A program made the position numbers and the translations under genes. A stretch of 64,000 nt of DNA from an uncultured Latescibacterota bacterium (GTDB lineage: Bacteria; Latescibacterota; UBA2968; UBA8231), in the NCBI GenBank assembly GCA_951813615.1, contig OX638377.1, positions 620,001 to 684,000 on the forward strand. Reading direction: 5' to 3'. Numbering within the stretch: position 1 is the stretch's first letter; each line of letters starts with the position of its first letter. The notes beneath the pieces are model-generated. The model was not told where the DNA came from and did no database searches. It worked only from the letters and a program-made list of their open reading frames with translations. Positions 8,782 to 18,705 of the stretch are shown here, one piece after another.

Positions 8782-10566
8782 TCAAGAGCTTTGTTGGGCC
8801 GCGACCGCTTGGCGCTCTTGGTTGAGCGCGACGAGTTCGGCGCTGATGCGCGCAATTTCGCCGTCGTCGGATGCTGCGGCGAGGGCTTGCCGCGCGCTGT
8901 CGATGCGCTTTTGCAGGGCATTTTTCTGAAAGTAAAGCAGATAGTCGCGCCATTGCCGCTCGACTTGCTCCTCGTCAAAACCTTGGGCCGCGCATTGGGC
9001 GACTAGGCGTGCGAGTCCGTCGTCTTCTAGCTCGCTGATGATCATACCGAGGTCGATGGCTTTGCCGTGGGCATGGTGGTCAAAGAGCGTGCGACACAGG
9101 GTCTGAGTGCGGGCGTCGGTCAGCGCATCAGGAGCGAATTCGCTGACAGTTTCGGGTATGAACTGCGGGAAGTTGAACAACAAGCCGATGAATTCTAGTT
9201 CGTGACGCGGCGGCTCGGGCTCGGCCGTCGGAGATGGTTCGGGACCTGCTTGGCGCGGTTGTTGGGGGCGGCGCATGGAGGCTTGCAGGTCGTGGCGCAG
9301 GGATTGCTCGTCAACCGAGAGGCGCCCGGCGACTTCGCGCAGCAGCAGGTCGCGGCGGACTGCATCGCGGGGCTTGGCTAGGAGGGGTTTGAGCCTTTCG
9401 ACGGCGCGCGCTTTGCCTTCGACGCTGGAGAAATCGTGCTGCTGGGCGAGCTGTTCGAGGTAGAAATCGAGAACTGACTGGGCATTTTCGGCTCGTTCGA
9501 GCAGCACGTCCGGGCCGTGCTCTTGGACGAAGGTATCGGGATCGTGCTCTGCGGGTAGCGAGACGACGCGGGCGTCTAGGCCCGTGCCTAGGAGGACTTC
9601 GAGGGCTCGCATGGCGGCCGTGGAGCCGGCCGCGTCGCCATCAAACAGCAGCACCACTTGGCGGGCAAAGCGAGCCAACAGGCGGCAGTGGTCCTCGGTC
9701 AGAGCCGTGCCGGAGGTCGCGACTACGTGCTGGATGCCAGCCTGTGCTAGGCTGATAAGGTCCATGTAGCCCTCGACGACTAATACAGCATCTTGGCGGC
9801 GGATGGTCTCGCGGGCGATAGATAGCCCATAGAGCACCCGGCCCTTATGATAGATGGGCGTCTCGGGCGAGTTCAGGTATTTAGGCTCTTGGTCGGGTTG
9901 GAGCGCACGTGCGCCGAAGGCGATGGTGCGATTGGAGATATTGGCGATGGGAAAGGTGATCCGGTCGCGAAAGCGGTCGTAGTGGCCGCTGCCTGTGGAG
10001 CGCGGCAGAGCCAATCCGGCCCGCTCCAAGATTTGGGGATTCAAGCCTCGGCGACCGGCTACTTTGAGCAAGGCGTCCCACTCCGGCGGCGCGTAGCCCA
10101 AGCCGAAGCGCTCGATGGTTTCGCCTGTGAGACCGCGGGTCTGTAGATACGTTCGGGCAGTAGCGCCGGCGTCGTCGTTAAGCAGCAGATGGTGAAAATA
10201 CTTTTGCGCTAGGTCGTTAGCTCGGTAGAGTTCGTCGTCGGCCGCAGCCTCCTCGCGCGATGGCCCCGAACGCTCGGGTAGGGCGACGCCAGCGCGCTCG
10301 GCGAGGAATTTGACTGCTTCGACGAAAGTGACGCGGTCGATCTCCTGGATGAATTTGAATGCATTGCCCCCGACGCCACAGCCGAAGCAGTGGTAGAATT
10401 GGCGGTCGGGATCGACGCTGAAAGAGGGGGTTTTTTCGTCGTGAAAAGGACAGAGGCCGGAGTAGTTGCGGCCCTTCTTGACGAGCTGGACGTGCTCGGA
10501 GATCAAGTCGACGATGTCGGTGGCGTCGCGGATGCGTTGGAGGATGTCTTCGGGTATGCGTGGCAT
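8782..10566 (-). CDS. dnaG: DNA primase
   Basis: Makes RNA primers at the replication fork. The N-terminal zinc finger (CPFHDEKTPSFSV through FHCFGCG-like YHCFGCGVGGNA, about residues 39-65) leads into the catalytic core. The TOPRIM motif VLVVEGYMDLI is at about residue 260 and VLLFDGDAAGS follows. The C-terminal helical region that docks the DnaB helicase is present, and the length of 594 residues is normal. The ATG at 10566 begins PRIPEDILQRIRDATDIVDLI, the usual DnaG start. The ribosome-binding site is weak. Unlike many bacteria, rpoD does not follow it. A clear promoter lies upstream. Confidence 0.97.
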   Translation of the reverse strand: MPRIPEDILQRIRDATDIVDLISEHVQLVKKGRNYSGLCPFHDEKTPSFSVDPDRQFYHCFGCGVGGNAFKFIQEIDRVTFVEAVKFLAERAGVALPERSGPSREEAAADDELYRANDLAQKYFHHLLLNDDAGATARTYLQTRGLTGETIERFGLGYAPPEWDALLKVAGRRGLNPQILERAGLALPRSTGSGHYDRFRDRITFPIANISNRTIAFGARALQPDQEPKYLNSPETPIYHKGRVLYGLSIARETIRRQDAVLVVEGYMDLISLAQAGIQHVVATSGTALTEDHCRLLARFARQVVLLFDGDAAGSTAAMRALEVLLGTGLDARVVSLPAEHDPDTFVQEHGPDVLLERAENAQSVLDFYLEQLAQQHDFSSVEGKARAVERLKPLLAKPRDAVRRDLLLREVAGRLSVDEQSLRHDLQASMRRPQQPRQAGPEPSPTAEPEPPRHELEFIGLLFNFPQFIPETVSEFAPDALTDARTQTLCRTLFDHHAHGKAIDLGMIISELEDDGLARLVAQCAAQGFDEEQVERQWRDYLLYFQKNALQKRIDSARQALAAASDDGEIARISAELVALNQERQAVAAQQSS

Positions 10567-10610
10567 TGCTAGCAGGGCCCTTTTTCTCTATATTAACAGC
10601 GCCATTGAGC

Positions 10611-10639
10611 AAAATATGGCGACCCATTAACCGGGTCAA
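10611..10639 (-). promoter_or_regulatory. dnaG promoter
   Basis: Read on the minus strand: TTGACC (10639-10634), a 17-base spacer, TATTTT (10616-10611). Predicted start near 10604 gives a leader of about 38 bases before dnaG. Confidence 0.65.
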
Positions 10640-10675
10640 GAAAGTCAATTAGCGACGCTAATTTGCGTTAATTCC

Positions 10676-10704
10676 TTGAGTTTACAGCGAAGTGTTGGTA
10701 TTAT
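10676..10704 (+). promoter_or_regulatory. Promoter of the FN3-dockerin gene pair
   Basis: TTGAGT (10676-10681), 17-base spacer, TATTAT (10699-10704). The predicted start near 10711 gives a leader of about 78 bases. A palindromic AATAAG..CTTATT element lies just downstream of the -10 box. Confidence 0.55.
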
Positions 10705-10788
10705 TAATAAGTTAAACACTTATTCACGGCCTATACTGGGGCTAAATCAGAATTTGACCCATTGAGCATTAAGAGGAGGAGATCAGAT

Positions 10789-11454
10789 ATGTCGAAAGGC
10801 ATAAAGGGAGCTATCGCGAGTTTGGCCTTGTTGGGACTCGGCGTTTTTCTGTGTGCGAGTCCGGCTGTAGCGCAGTTGGCGGTCTCTGGGGAGGTGGTGG
10901 CTACAGACGATCTCGCACCCCGTCCCGTTGGCGACGTACAGGCTGAGTTCGACGAAGATGGAAGGAGCATCACCGTCTCGTGGGCCTTGTCCGACGACGA
11001 TGTCGTGCGCCAGGTCCCGACGAGTAGCGACTTTACGACGGGCGGCACCTTTAGAGAAGTCAACGATGTGAAAGAATACAATATATGGCGTCGTCTCGCC
11101 GATGGCTCCGGCAGCTTGGTATGGGTCCGCACCGTCCCTGCCGGCGTGACAACCTTAGTTGATGACTCGATCGACGTGAGCGCGGGGAGCAGGCGGTACG
11201 TCTATATGGTCTCGGTCGTCGATGAGAGCGGCAACGAGAGCGCCCCCATCGAGTCTGCCGAAGTCAAGAACATGTTGCTCTTTGGCGACTTTGACTACGA
11301 TGGCGATGTGGACCTTTTAGACTACGGCATTTTTCAAGCCAACTTCGGCAAGGCCGACTTCTATCCAGCCACAGATATGGACGGCAATGGCATGGTTGAT
11401 CTTGAGGATTTTTTTCTGTGGGCCGATAACCTCGGTGCCGATTTGTACGAGTAG
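10789..11454 (+). CDS. Secreted fibronectin-III protein with C-terminal dockerin-like calcium repeats
   Basis: 221-residue exported protein. Signal peptide ends at AVAQ (about residue 29). A fibronectin type III-like domain follows (ITVSWALSDDD, KEYNIWRRLAD, YVYMVSVVDESGNES). The C-terminal 50 residues hold two EF-hand-like loops, DFDYDGDVDLLDYGIFQANFG and TDMDGNGMVDLEDFFLWADN, typical of dockerin type I repeats. Dockerins bind cohesins in cellulosomes, but no cohesin is visible here, and in this kind of genome such repeats may only bind calcium. The start at 10789 has an AGGAGGA site 8 bases upstream. It is a paralogue of the next gene. Confidence 0.82.
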   Translation: MSKGIKGAIASLALLGLGVFLCASPAVAQLAVSGEVVATDDLAPRPVGDVQAEFDEDGRSITVSWALSDDDVVRQVPTSSDFTTGGTFREVNDVKEYNIWRRLADGSGSLVWVRTVPAGVTTLVDDSIDVSAGSRRYVYMVSVVDESGNESAPIESAEVKNMLLFGDFDYDGDVDLLDYGIFQANFGKADFYPATDMDGNGMVDLEDFFLWADNLGADLYE

Positions 11455-11508
11455 GTACCGGCCGCAATATGGCTGTGTATTTCATCTTTTTACAAGGAGT
11501 ATAGTTCG

Positions 11509-12177
11509 ATGAAAGAGTATATCCGCATCGTCGTACTAGTCGCTTTTTGCGCTGTTCCCGCGGCCGCTCAGTTGACGACCTCCGGGCCCGTAGCTTCTGT
11601 CGATAATATTCCTCCTGCACCTGTGACCAACCTACAAGTCACAACCGGCGACGAATCCGTCTCGCTTTCTTGGACGCGATCAACAGATGACGCTCGTTCG
11701 TTTACGGCCTTTGGTGACCAAGTGGTTCCTAGGGGTGATGTACACGGCTATCGCGTGTACCGGACGGATTTCTTTCCGCCTGTAGACGATAGCGGCGAGG
11801 TAGTGCTCGGCTGGTTTACGCGCGAGGGGGACAGAGTTGACTTCGACGACTTCTTCCTCTTGGCCGATCGCTTCGGTTCGTCTGACGCCGACGCGGATTT
11901 TGAGTTGTTCTTCGACATCGTGCCCAATGGCCAAATTGACGTCGATGATTTTCTTCGTTTCGCCGACGATTTCGGTAAGTCCGTAACTCAGGAATACGGC
12001 AGTGAAAGTTTAATCGCCACGCTGGGGCCGGGCGTCTCCGAATTTGTCGACAGTGATGTCGTCAGTGGCGCCTCCTATGTCTATGACGTAAGAGCCTTTG
12101 ACGGAGACAACGAAACGGGCGTTGTCGCACCTTTTGCTTCCAATGAAGATCTAGCCCGGACGGCTGGACGGCGATGA
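11509..12177 (+). CDS. Secreted FN3 protein with dockerin-like insert
   Basis: 222 residues, with a signal peptide ending at AAAQ (about residue 21). The mature N-terminus QLTTSGPVASVDNIPPAPV mirrors the preceding gene's QLAVSGEVVATDD. A fibronectin III-like domain starts (VSLSWTRSTDD, HGYRVYRTD), is interrupted by two calcium-loop repeats (VDFDDFFLLADRFG, GQIDVDDFLRFADDFG; about residues 108-160), then resumes (SYVYDVRAFDGDNETG). Its start is supported by AAGGAG. It is probably co-transcribed with the upstream paralogue and ends at a strong terminator. Confidence 0.8.
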   Translation: MKEYIRIVVLVAFCAVPAAAQLTTSGPVASVDNIPPAPVTNLQVTTGDESVSLSWTRSTDDARSFTAFGDQVVPRGDVHGYRVYRTDFFPPVDDSGEVVLGWFTREGDRVDFDDFFLLADRFGSSDADADFELFFDIVPNGQIDVDDFLRFADDFGKSVTQEYGSESLIATLGPGVSEFVDSDVVSGASYVYDVRAFDGDNETGVVAPFASNEDLARTAGRR

Positions 12178-12220
12178 CCGTCGGGGGTGATCAATAAAAG
12201 ACACACCAAGCTGCAGAAAA

Positions 12221-12256
12221 TAGGACGCTTACTCACGAGTAAGCGTCCTATTTTTT
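12221..12256 (+). terminator. Rho-independent terminator
   Basis: TAGGACGCTTACT (12221-12233) and AGTAAGCGTCCTA (12238-12250) form a perfect 13-base stem with a 4-base loop, followed by six T residues. Confidence 0.92.
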
Positions 12257-12266
12257 GTAGTACTCC

Positions 12267-12295
12267 TTGACAAACAAAAAAGTTATCTGTATTTT
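12267..12295 (+). promoter_or_regulatory. rho promoter
   Basis: TTGACA (12267-12272), 17-base spacer, TATTTT (12290-12295). This is the same -35/-10 arrangement as the recA promoter. The predicted start is near 12302. Confidence 0.75.
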
Positions 12296-12301
12296 TTAGT
12301 C

Positions 12302-12579
12302 TCTTTCGCATCTCTCCTTTTCCAAGCAAATACCTCAGCGGTTTATCCCGCTTGAAACTCCACTCTCCCTTTGATATTCTCTCACGGTAGACCTCCTGTA
12401 CGATTTAAAGAATTTTATCGAGGTACGGCATATCTTAGGTTTTAGTGTTTTAGCTGTATACCGCTTTTAACAACTTAACCCTCCAATAGCCCCAGGCGCT
12501 TCTGGCGCTATGCTACATCGCACCTGATATCCGCTTCGAGCCCCTGCACTTTAACCGCAAGAAAGGTCGCAAGGAAGAG
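12302..12579 (+). other. Long untranslated leader of rho
   Basis: About 278 bases between the predicted rho start site and its ATG contain no coding region I can support. It is AT-rich and T-rich early, then of mixed composition. Long leaders in front of rho are used for autogenous attenuation in other bacteria; no specific motif is identified here. Confidence 0.5.
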
Positions 12580-13854
12580 ATGCCGCCTGTCAATAGAACG
12601 CAAAAGATGAATATCGTCGAGCTCCAGCGCATGAACATCTTGGATCTCCAAGAGTTGGCCAAGAAATTGGAGGTTGTAGATTGCACCTCTTTGCGCAAGC
12701 AGGAGCTGATTTTCTCCATCCTCAAGCACCAGACTGAGCGCAGTGGGCTGATCTTTGCTCAAGGCACTTTGGAGGTGTTGGAAGAGGGGTTTGGTTTCCT
12801 CCGCTCGCCGAGCTACAACTACTTACCTGGCCCCGACGACATCTACGTTTCCCACTCGCAGATTAAGCGATTCAGCCTGCGCACGGGCGATACGATTTCA
12901 GGTCAGATCCGTCCGCCGAAAAACGACGAGAAGTACTTTGCGCTGCTGCGAGTCGAGGCAATCAACTTCGACGACCCAGAAGTCACCAAGAGCAAGACGA
13001 TCTTCGAGAACCTGACGGCCTTGCATCCCACGGATCGCTTCAAATTGGAGCACAATCCCAAGGACATGACGACGCGGATTCTCGACTTGCTTTCGCCCAT
13101 CGGCAAAGGACAGCGCGGCCTAATCGTCGCGCCGCCCTTCACCGGCAAAACCATGCTATTGCAAAAGGTCGCCAACGCCATTACCACCAATCACCCCGAA
13201 GCGGTTCTCATCGTCTTGCTCATTGACGAGCGCCCCGAGGAAGTCACCGATATGCTGCGTTCGGTGCAGGGCGAAGTCGTTAGCTCGACCTTTGACGAGT
13301 CGGCTACGCGGCACGTGCAAGTGGCGGATATGGTGATCGAGAAGGCTCGGCGTCTAGTTGAGCACAAGCGGGATGTGGTCATCCTGCTCGATAGCATCAC
13401 GCGCTTGGCACGGGCCTACAATACGGTGACGCCGCACTCGGGGCGGATTCTCACCGGCGGCGTTGACTCGACAGCTTTGCAGTGGCCGCGCCGCTTTTTC
13501 GCCGCCGCCCGCAATCTTGAAGAAGGCGGCAGCCTGACGATTATTGCCACAGCCTTGGTAGAAACCGGGAGCCGCATGGACGAAGTGATCTTTGAAGAGT
13601 TCAAAGGCACTGGTAATATGCAGGTGCAGCTAGATCGCCGGCTGAGCAATCGCCGCGTCTATCCGGCCATTGATGTGACGGCGACGAGCACCCGCAAAGA
13701 AGAGTTGCTGCTGACGGAGTTTGAATTGAACCGCTCATGGGTCCTGCGCCGCATCCTCAATCAGATGGGCGTCGTTGAGGGCATGGAGTTCCTCCAAGAG
13801 CGCATGCAAGGCACGGAGTCCAACGAGGAATTCCTCAAGGCCATGAACGACTAG
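12580..13854 (+). CDS. rho: Transcription termination factor Rho
   Basis: Hexameric RNA helicase that terminates transcription. 424 residues, normal length. The N-terminal helical domain ([13 protein letters not shown]) is followed by the RNA-binding cold-shock-like domain ([23 protein letters not shown]), the Walker A segment [14 protein letters not shown] and Walker [17 protein letters not shown]. The R-loop and Q-loop region [21 protein letters not shown] is intact. The ATG at 12580 has AAGGAAG directly upstream; an ATG 27 bases later is an alternative start. It heads a rho-rpmE-yqhQ-prfA-prmC block, a gene order also seen in other bacterial phyla. Confidence 0.97.
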   Translation: MPPVNRTQKMNIVELQRMNILDLQELAKKLEVVDCTSLRKQELIFSILKHQTERSGLIFAQGTLEVLEEGFGFLRSPSYNYLPGPDDIYVSHSQIKRFSLRTGDTISGQIRPPKNDEKYFALLRVEAINFDDPEVTKSKTIFENLTALHPTDRFKLEHNPKDMTTRILDLLSPIGKGQRGLIVAPPFTGKTMLLQKVANAITTNHPEAVLIVLLIDERPEEVTDMLRSVQGEVVSSTFDESATRHVQVADMVIEKARRLVEHKRDVVILLDSITRLARAYNTVTPHSGRILTGGVDSTALQWPRRFFAAARNLEEGGSLTIIATALVETGSRMDEVIFEEFKGTGNMQVQLDRRLSNRRVYPAIDVTATSTRKEELLLTEFELNRSWVLRRILNQMGVVEGMEFLQERMQGTESNEEFLKAMND

Positions 13855-13939
13855 TCGCCTTGTTTTTTGAGCGTCAAGCCTCTATTTTTATTGACTCAAT
13901 AACCGAGTTTCACCGCCAAGAAAACAGAGGAGTGCAAAG

Positions 13940-14200
13940 GTGCAAAAAGACATGCATCCCCCGTACCAAACGGTTATCTTTCTCGACACTAGCTGCGATC
14001 ACAAGATCCTGTCGCGTTCGACGATGAAGTCCGAAGAGACCATGGAGTGGGAAGACGGGAATTCCTATCCGGTGATCCGGGTTGAAATCAGCTCGGCTTC
14101 GCATCCTTTCTACACCGGCAAGCGCCAGCAGATCATGGATCGCGGCGGGCGCATCGACCAGTTTAACCGCCGCTACGGCAAAAGCGAACAGCAAGCCTAG
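13940..14200 (+). CDS. rpmE2: Ribosomal protein bL31, zinc-independent type B
   Basis: Large-subunit ribosomal protein of 86 residues. The order DMHPPYQTVIFLDTSCD, SEETMEWEDGNSYPVIRVEIS and SHPFYTG, then RIDQFNRRYG matches bL31 type B. The zinc-binding CxxC pair of the classic form is absent, which classifies it as the zinc-independent paralogue. The start is GTG at 13940 behind AGAGGAG; the ATG 12 bases later is a less likely start. It sits directly behind rho. No zinc-type L31 is in the window. Confidence 0.93.
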   Translation: MQKDMHPPYQTVIFLDTSCDHKILSRSTMKSEETMEWEDGNSYPVIRVEISSASHPFYTGKRQQIMDRGGRIDQFNRRYGKSEQQA

Positions 14201-14231
14201 CGCTCCCATTCCGCGCGAAGAGGTGATAGGA

Positions 14232-14263
14232 CGCCCTCCCGAGGGCGATCGTATCGCCTTTTT
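14232..14263 (+). terminator. Short terminator with an overlapping alternative hairpin
   Basis: GGCGAT (14244-14249) and ATCGCC (14253-14258) plus TTTTT form a small terminator after rpmE2. The left arm also pairs upstream as CGCCCTC (14232-14238) with GAGGGCG (14241-14247), so the two hairpins exclude each other. Confidence 0.5.
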
Positions 14264-14278
14264 CGTGTACGCAAGTTC

Positions 14279-15226
14279 ATGGACAGAGAACAACTCACGC
14301 AAGATCTACCCGTCGGTGGCCAAGCCGTCATCGAAGGGGTGATGATGCGCGTGCCCGGCAAAATAGTCACCGCGGTGCGGGCGGCTGACCGCCAGATCGT
14401 GGTGCGCGAGGAAGCGTACGATTCCCTAGCGCAGCGCTATCGCCTGTTGGGGCTGCCCGTATTGCGCGGAGCCCTCTCTTTTTTTGAAATGATGCTCATC
14501 GGGCTGAAGGCCCTCAATTTTTCCGCCGATGTCGCCAGTCGGGAAGAGGGGCAGGTCGAGCCGCGGGAGGAGGGTTGGCGGGAGCAATTGGCCTTGTGGG
14601 CGACGATGATTTTTTCCGTGGGCCTAGGCGTGGGCCTATTTTTCTTTTTGCCGCTGCTAGCTGCCCAGCTCTTCGGCTTGCAGGAAAACGCCCTCGAATT
14701 CAACCTAGTGGCTGGTACCGTGCGGGCGACGCTTTTGATCCTCTACCTTTGGGCGATCAGCCAGTGGCGCGAAATCCAGCGAGTATTTCAATATCACGGT
14801 GCCGAGCACAAAAGCATCTTCACCGTCGAGGCCGGTGCCGAACTGACGGTGGCATCCGCGCGGGGCTTCGGCCGGCTGCATCCGCGCTGCGGAACCAGCT
14901 TCATGCTGATCGTCGTGCTCTTTGCGATTTTGATCTTCGCCTGTGTGGACTCGCTGTTCCCGTTCGTCTTCGGGCATACGCAGAGTCTTTTTGAGCGCTT
15001 TGCCACCCATTTTGCGGTGCTGCCCTTTATCGCGGGAACGAGCTTTGAGTTGCTCAAGTTTTCGGGCAAGAAGCGCAATGCCCCGTTGGTCCGATTGCTG
15101 AGTGCTCCGGGGCTATGGTTGCAGCGCATTACGACCCGCGAGCCGGACGACGACCAGTTAGAGGTCGCCCTATACGCACTGCGCCGTGCCCTAAATGAAG
15201 AAGTCGAGGCCAACCCATCGTGTTAG
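14279..15226 (+). CDS. yqhQ: DUF1385 membrane protein, YqhQ family
   Basis: Integral membrane protein of 315 residues and unknown biochemical role. The family hallmark [13 protein letters not shown] is at residues 11-23 and [16 protein letters not shown] near 175. Four hydrophobic segments can be seen (about 110-135, 145-165, 210-230 and 240-260). The motif [12 protein letters not shown] lies between the last two. It overlaps the prfA start by 7 bases and is clearly part of the rpmE-prfA-prmC transcription block, as in many Firmicutes. No Shine-Dalgarno sequence precedes the ATG. Confidence 0.9.
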   Translation: MDREQLTQDLPVGGQAVIEGVMMRVPGKIVTAVRAADRQIVVREEAYDSLAQRYRLLGLPVLRGALSFFEMMLIGLKALNFSADVASREEGQVEPREEGWREQLALWATMIFSVGLGVGLFFFLPLLAAQLFGLQENALEFNLVAGTVRATLLILYLWAISQWREIQRVFQYHGAEHKSIFTVEAGAELTVASARGFGRLHPRCGTSFMLIVVLFAILIFACVDSLFPFVFGHTQSLFERFATHFAVLPFIAGTSFELLKFSGKKRNAPLVRLLSAPGLWLQRITTREPDDDQLEVALYALRRALNEEVEANPSC

Positions 15227-16287
15227 ATAAATTAAACGAATACGAGCAGCGCTACGAAGAGTTAAGCGTGCTTATGGCCGATCTGGCCACCAGCCAAAAC
15301 CCGACTCAGTACCAGAAGCTGGCGCGGGAGATGGGCGACTTGCAGGAAGTGGTGGATTTAGCGGGCCAGTACCGCGCCGCGCTGAAACAGCTCGCAGAGG
15401 CCGAGGAAATTATCGCTGATGGCAGCGATGCAGAGCTAGTCGAGTTGGCCACAGCCGAACGCGACCAACTGCGGGAAAAAGTGGCGCAGCTAGAAGAAAC
15501 ACTTAAAGTGCTGTTGGTTCCCAAAGACCCCAACGACGGCCGCAACGCCATCGTCGAGATCCGCGCCGGTACTGGCGGCGACGAAGCCGGGCTTTTCGCC
15601 AGCGATTTGTACCGCATGTACCACCGCTTTGCCGAGCGCAAGGGCTTGAAGACCGAGGAGCTTTCGTCCAGTCAGAATCCAGCCGGCGGCTTTAAGGAGG
15701 TGGTGTTCGTGGTTTCGGGCGCGGCCGCCTTCGGTCAGCTCAAGTTCGAGAGCGGGGTACACCGCGTACAACGGGTTCCCAAAACCGAGGCCTCGGGCCG
15801 AATTCACACGTCGGCGGCCTCAGTAGCGGTCTTGCCCGAAGCCAAGGAGGTGGAGGTGGAGATCGCTCCCGACGATTTGAAAATTGAAGTGTACCGATCC
15901 AGCGGGCCTGGTGGCCAGAGCGTCAACACCACGGATTCGGCCGTGAAAATCACCCATGCCCCAACGGGCATTGTCGTCTCCTGTCAAGACGAGAAGTCGC
16001 AGCTAAAGAACAAGAACAAAGCATTGAAAGTTCTGCGCGCCCGGCTCTACGACAAGTTGCAGGCCGAGCAAAAGGCCGAGCGCGACGCCGCCCGCGCCGG
16101 TCAGATCGGCTCCGGCGACCGCAGCGCGAAGATTCGCACCTACAACTTCCCCCAGGGCCGGGTCACCGATCACCGCATCGGCTTGTCCCTCTATCGCCTA
16201 GAGGAAATCCTCGACGGCGATTTTGAAAAATTCATCGAGCAGTTGGCCCTCGCCTCCCAGCAGGACGCGTTAGCGGCAGACCAATGA
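15220..16287 (+). CDS. prfA: Peptide chain release factor 1
   Basis: Reads UAA and UAG stop codons and triggers peptide release. 355 residues, normal length. The catalytic GGQ is in [20 protein letters not shown], and the codon-reading tripeptide is PKT in [20 protein letters not shown], at the RF1 PxT position; RF2 would have SPF. The start is GTG at 15220, overlapping the yqhQ stop. The stop overlaps the prmC ATG as ATGA. PrmC, the methylase of the GGQ glutamine, follows directly. Confidence 0.96.
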   Translation: MLDKLNEYEQRYEELSVLMADLATSQNPTQYQKLAREMGDLQEVVDLAGQYRAALKQLAEAEEIIADGSDAELVELATAERDQLREKVAQLEETLKVLLVPKDPNDGRNAIVEIRAGTGGDEAGLFASDLYRMYHRFAERKGLKTEELSSSQNPAGGFKEVVFVVSGAAAFGQLKFESGVHRVQRVPKTEASGRIHTSAASVAVLPEAKEVEVEIAPDDLKIEVYRSSGPGGQSVNTTDSAVKITHAPTGIVVSCQDEKSQLKNKNKALKVLRARLYDKLQAEQKAERDAARAGQIGSGDRSAKIRTYNFPQGRVTDHRIGLSLYRLEEILDGDFEKFIEQLALASQQDALAADQ

Positions 16288-17156
16288 GCGGACGCTCTTG
16301 GCGGCTGCTCGACATCCTCGAAAACACGAGCCGCTTCTTCGCGTCAAAAGGGTTGGAAAACGCCCGCCTACAAGCCGAGTTGCTGCTCGCCGCAGTACTC
16401 GGCGTCAAACGTCTCGATCTCTACCTACAATTTGAACGCCCCTTGCACAGCAGCGAAGTGGACCGCTATCGGGAATACGTGCGTCAGCGGTTGCAGCGCG
16501 TGCCTGTGCAGTACATCACGGGCGTGGCCGCCTTTCGCCAGCTAGAGCTGACCGTGACGCCCGCGGTGTTGATCCCGCGTCCCGAAACCGAAGTACTCGT
16601 CGATGTGGCCTTGGAGCTTTTGCCCGAGAGCGGAAGGGTTCTCGACCTGTGTTGCGGCTCGGGCGCAGTCGCCCTGTCGCTGGCCCAAGAGGCGGCAGCG
16701 GCCGAGGTGGTGGCAGCCGATGTATCGGCCGCGGCGTTAGAAGTAGCAAAGGCCAACGGCCAACGCTGCGGGCTAGCCGAGCGCGTCGAGTGGCACTGCG
16801 GCGATCTGTTTGCACCCTTTTGCGGCACCGAGCCTTTTGACCTCATCGCGGCCAACCCGCCGTATGTACGCCACGATGACTTGGCGCAACTAGCGCCGGA
16901 AGTTCGCGACTACGAGCCTCATCTCGCGCTAGACGGGGGCGAGGACGGCTTGGCGTACTATCGGCGCATCGCGCAGGAGGCCGCGGACTTTATTCGCCCC
17001 GGAGGCTATCTGCTGCTAGAGGTAGGAGACGGTCAAGGCGCGGCCGTAGAGGACCTACTTGCGCAGTCTGAACGCTTGACAGAGGTTCAGATAAGACCAG
17101 ACTTAAACAAAATCCCCCGGGTCGTTGTCGCGCGTGCGGCTACTCAGACGAGTTGA
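16284..17156 (+). CDS. prmC: Release factor glutamine methyltransferase
   Basis: SAM-dependent N5-glutamine methylase that modifies the GGQ glutamine of release factors. 290 residues. The N-terminal helical domain ([25 protein letters not shown]) is followed by the SAM motif [16 protein letters not shown] and the substrate motif [14 protein letters not shown]. The NPPY tetrapeptide and [11 protein letters not shown] are diagnostic. The start overlaps prfA by 4 bases (ATGA), so the pair is translationally coupled. Confidence 0.96.
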   Translation: MSGRSWRLLDILENTSRFFASKGLENARLQAELLLAAVLGVKRLDLYLQFERPLHSSEVDRYREYVRQRLQRVPVQYITGVAAFRQLELTVTPAVLIPRPETEVLVDVALELLPESGRVLDLCCGSGAVALSLAQEAAAAEVVAADVSAAALEVAKANGQRCGLAERVEWHCGDLFAPFCGTEPFDLIAANPPYVRHDDLAQLAPEVRDYEPHLALDGGEDGLAYYRRIAQEAADFIRPGGYLLLEVGDGQGAAVEDLLAQSERLTEVQIRPDLNKIPRVVVARAATQTS

Positions 17157-17159
17157 GGC

Positions 17160-18533
17160 ATGGCGAAAAAGAACCGTTCCACTTACGTCTGCCAGTCCTG
17201 CGGCCACAGTGCCGCGCGCTGGTTTGGCCGCTGCGTGGCCTGCGGTGAGTGGAACACCTGCGTTGAGGAACGGCCCCAAGCACCCGACAGCCGACGCGAA
17301 CATCTAACAGTATCGCCCCGCTCCCAACTACAGCCCATCACCCAAGTCGATGACCAAGACCACGAGCGGCTGCAAATCGGCATCTCCGAGTTCGACCGGG
17401 TCTTGGGCGGCGGCATTATGCCCGGTTCAGTCGTCTTAGTTGGCGGCGATCCCGGCATTGGCAAATCGACGCTCCTGTTGCAGATGGCCGGACAGCTAGC
17501 GGCTTCTGATTTTCGCATCGCGTACATTTCCGCCGAGGAGTCGGCCGCGCAGATCCGCCTGCGCGCCGGGCGCTTGGGTGCGTTGTGCGAAAGCCTGCAC
17601 GTGATGGCCGAGACCAGCCTCACGGCCATTCTCGATCAGTTGCGATCCGCTAGCCCGCTGGCTGTCGTCATCGACTCGATCCAGACTATTTACATGCCCG
17701 AGTTGGAGAGCGCACCCGGCAGCGTGACCCAAGTGCGCGAATGCGCTGCGCGGCTCGTCTATTTGGCCAAAGAGAGCGGCATTCCCACGTTTTTAGTGGG
17801 ACACGTGACGAAAGAGGGCACGGTCGCCGGGCCGCGAGTGCTAGAGCACTTAGTCGATACCGTGCTCTATTTAGAGGGCGAGCGGCACCACCACTTCCGC
17901 ATCCTCCGCGCTGCCAAAAATCGCTTTGGTTCGACCAACGAGATCGGGATTTTTGAGATGCGGGACCAAGGTATGATTGAGGTCGCCAACCCCTCCAAAA
18001 TTCTGCTGGCCGAGCGCGCCGAGGGCGTGTCGGGTTCGGCTATTGTCTGTAGCATGGAGGGCACAAGGCCGCTCTTAATTGAAATTCAGGCCCTCGTCTC
18101 GCGCTCTAGTTTTGGTTATCCGCAACGAGTTGCCACCGGCATCGACGCCAAGCGGCTGTCGATTATTATCGCGGTGCTCGAAAAGCGCTGCGGCCACGAC
18201 CTGTCGAGCGAGGACATTTTCGTCAATGTCGTAGGAGGCATTCGCCTCGACGAGCCGGCGGTGGATATGGGGGTGGGGCTGGCGATTGTGTCGAGCTTCC
18301 GCAACAAGCCCATTGACGCACAGACCGTGGCCATTGGCGAGATCGGCTTGGGCGGTGAGATCCGTCCGGTGAACCAGATTGACCGGCGGGTGGCCGAGGC
18401 GCGGAGTTTGGGGTTTGAGCGGTGTTTGGTGGCGCGGAGCAACCTGCAGGGGTGGAAGCGGCCGGAGGGGATGGAGGTGGTCGGGATAGGGGGGATGGAG
18501 GCGGCTGAAGACCTCGCATTTGGTTCAGGCTAG
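17160..18533 (+). CDS. radA: DNA repair protein RadA
   Basis: RecA-like branch-migration helicase of recombination repair. 457 residues. The N-terminal zinc finger is CQSCGHSAARWFGRCVACGEW. The Walker A segment GGDPGIGKSTLLLQ, the RadA-specific KNRFG motif (AAKNRFGSTNEIGIFEM) and a C-terminal Lon-protease-like domain (GIRLDEPAVDMGVGLAI, GEIGLGGEIRPV) are present in order. It starts 3 bases after prmC. It is followed after 265 bases by recA, so two strand-exchange proteins lie side by side. Confidence 0.96.
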   Translation: MAKKNRSTYVCQSCGHSAARWFGRCVACGEWNTCVEERPQAPDSRREHLTVSPRSQLQPITQVDDQDHERLQIGISEFDRVLGGGIMPGSVVLVGGDPGIGKSTLLLQMAGQLAASDFRIAYISAEESAAQIRLRAGRLGALCESLHVMAETSLTAILDQLRSASPLAVVIDSIQTIYMPELESAPGSVTQVRECAARLVYLAKESGIPTFLVGHVTKEGTVAGPRVLEHLVDTVLYLEGERHHHFRILRAAKNRFGSTNEIGIFEMRDQGMIEVANPSKILLAERAEGVSGSAIVCSMEGTRPLLIEIQALVSRSSFGYPQRVATGIDAKRLSIIIAVLEKRCGHDLSSEDIFVNVVGGIRLDEPAVDMGVGLAIVSSFRNKPIDAQTVAIGEIGLGGEIRPVNQIDRRVAEARSLGFERCLVARSNLQGWKRPEGMEVVGIGGMEAAEDLAFGSG

Positions 18534-18705
18534 CTCCTTTTCTTCACAGAGCTGTTTCTCACAGTTCCCAATTTCTGCTTTTCGCAGCATCCTTCTCGGT
18601 TCTATAACATATTATTAAACAATATATTGCGCGTATTATTGCTGCTTGGCACGGCGTTTGTTATAGACGAGTAGAGCAGCTTAATCAGTTTCAATTAAAA
18701 AATGC

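Noticed and set aside
13910..14302. Minus-strand frame over rpmE2
   Set aside because: rpmE2 on the plus strand is certain, and the frame overlaps it entirely.
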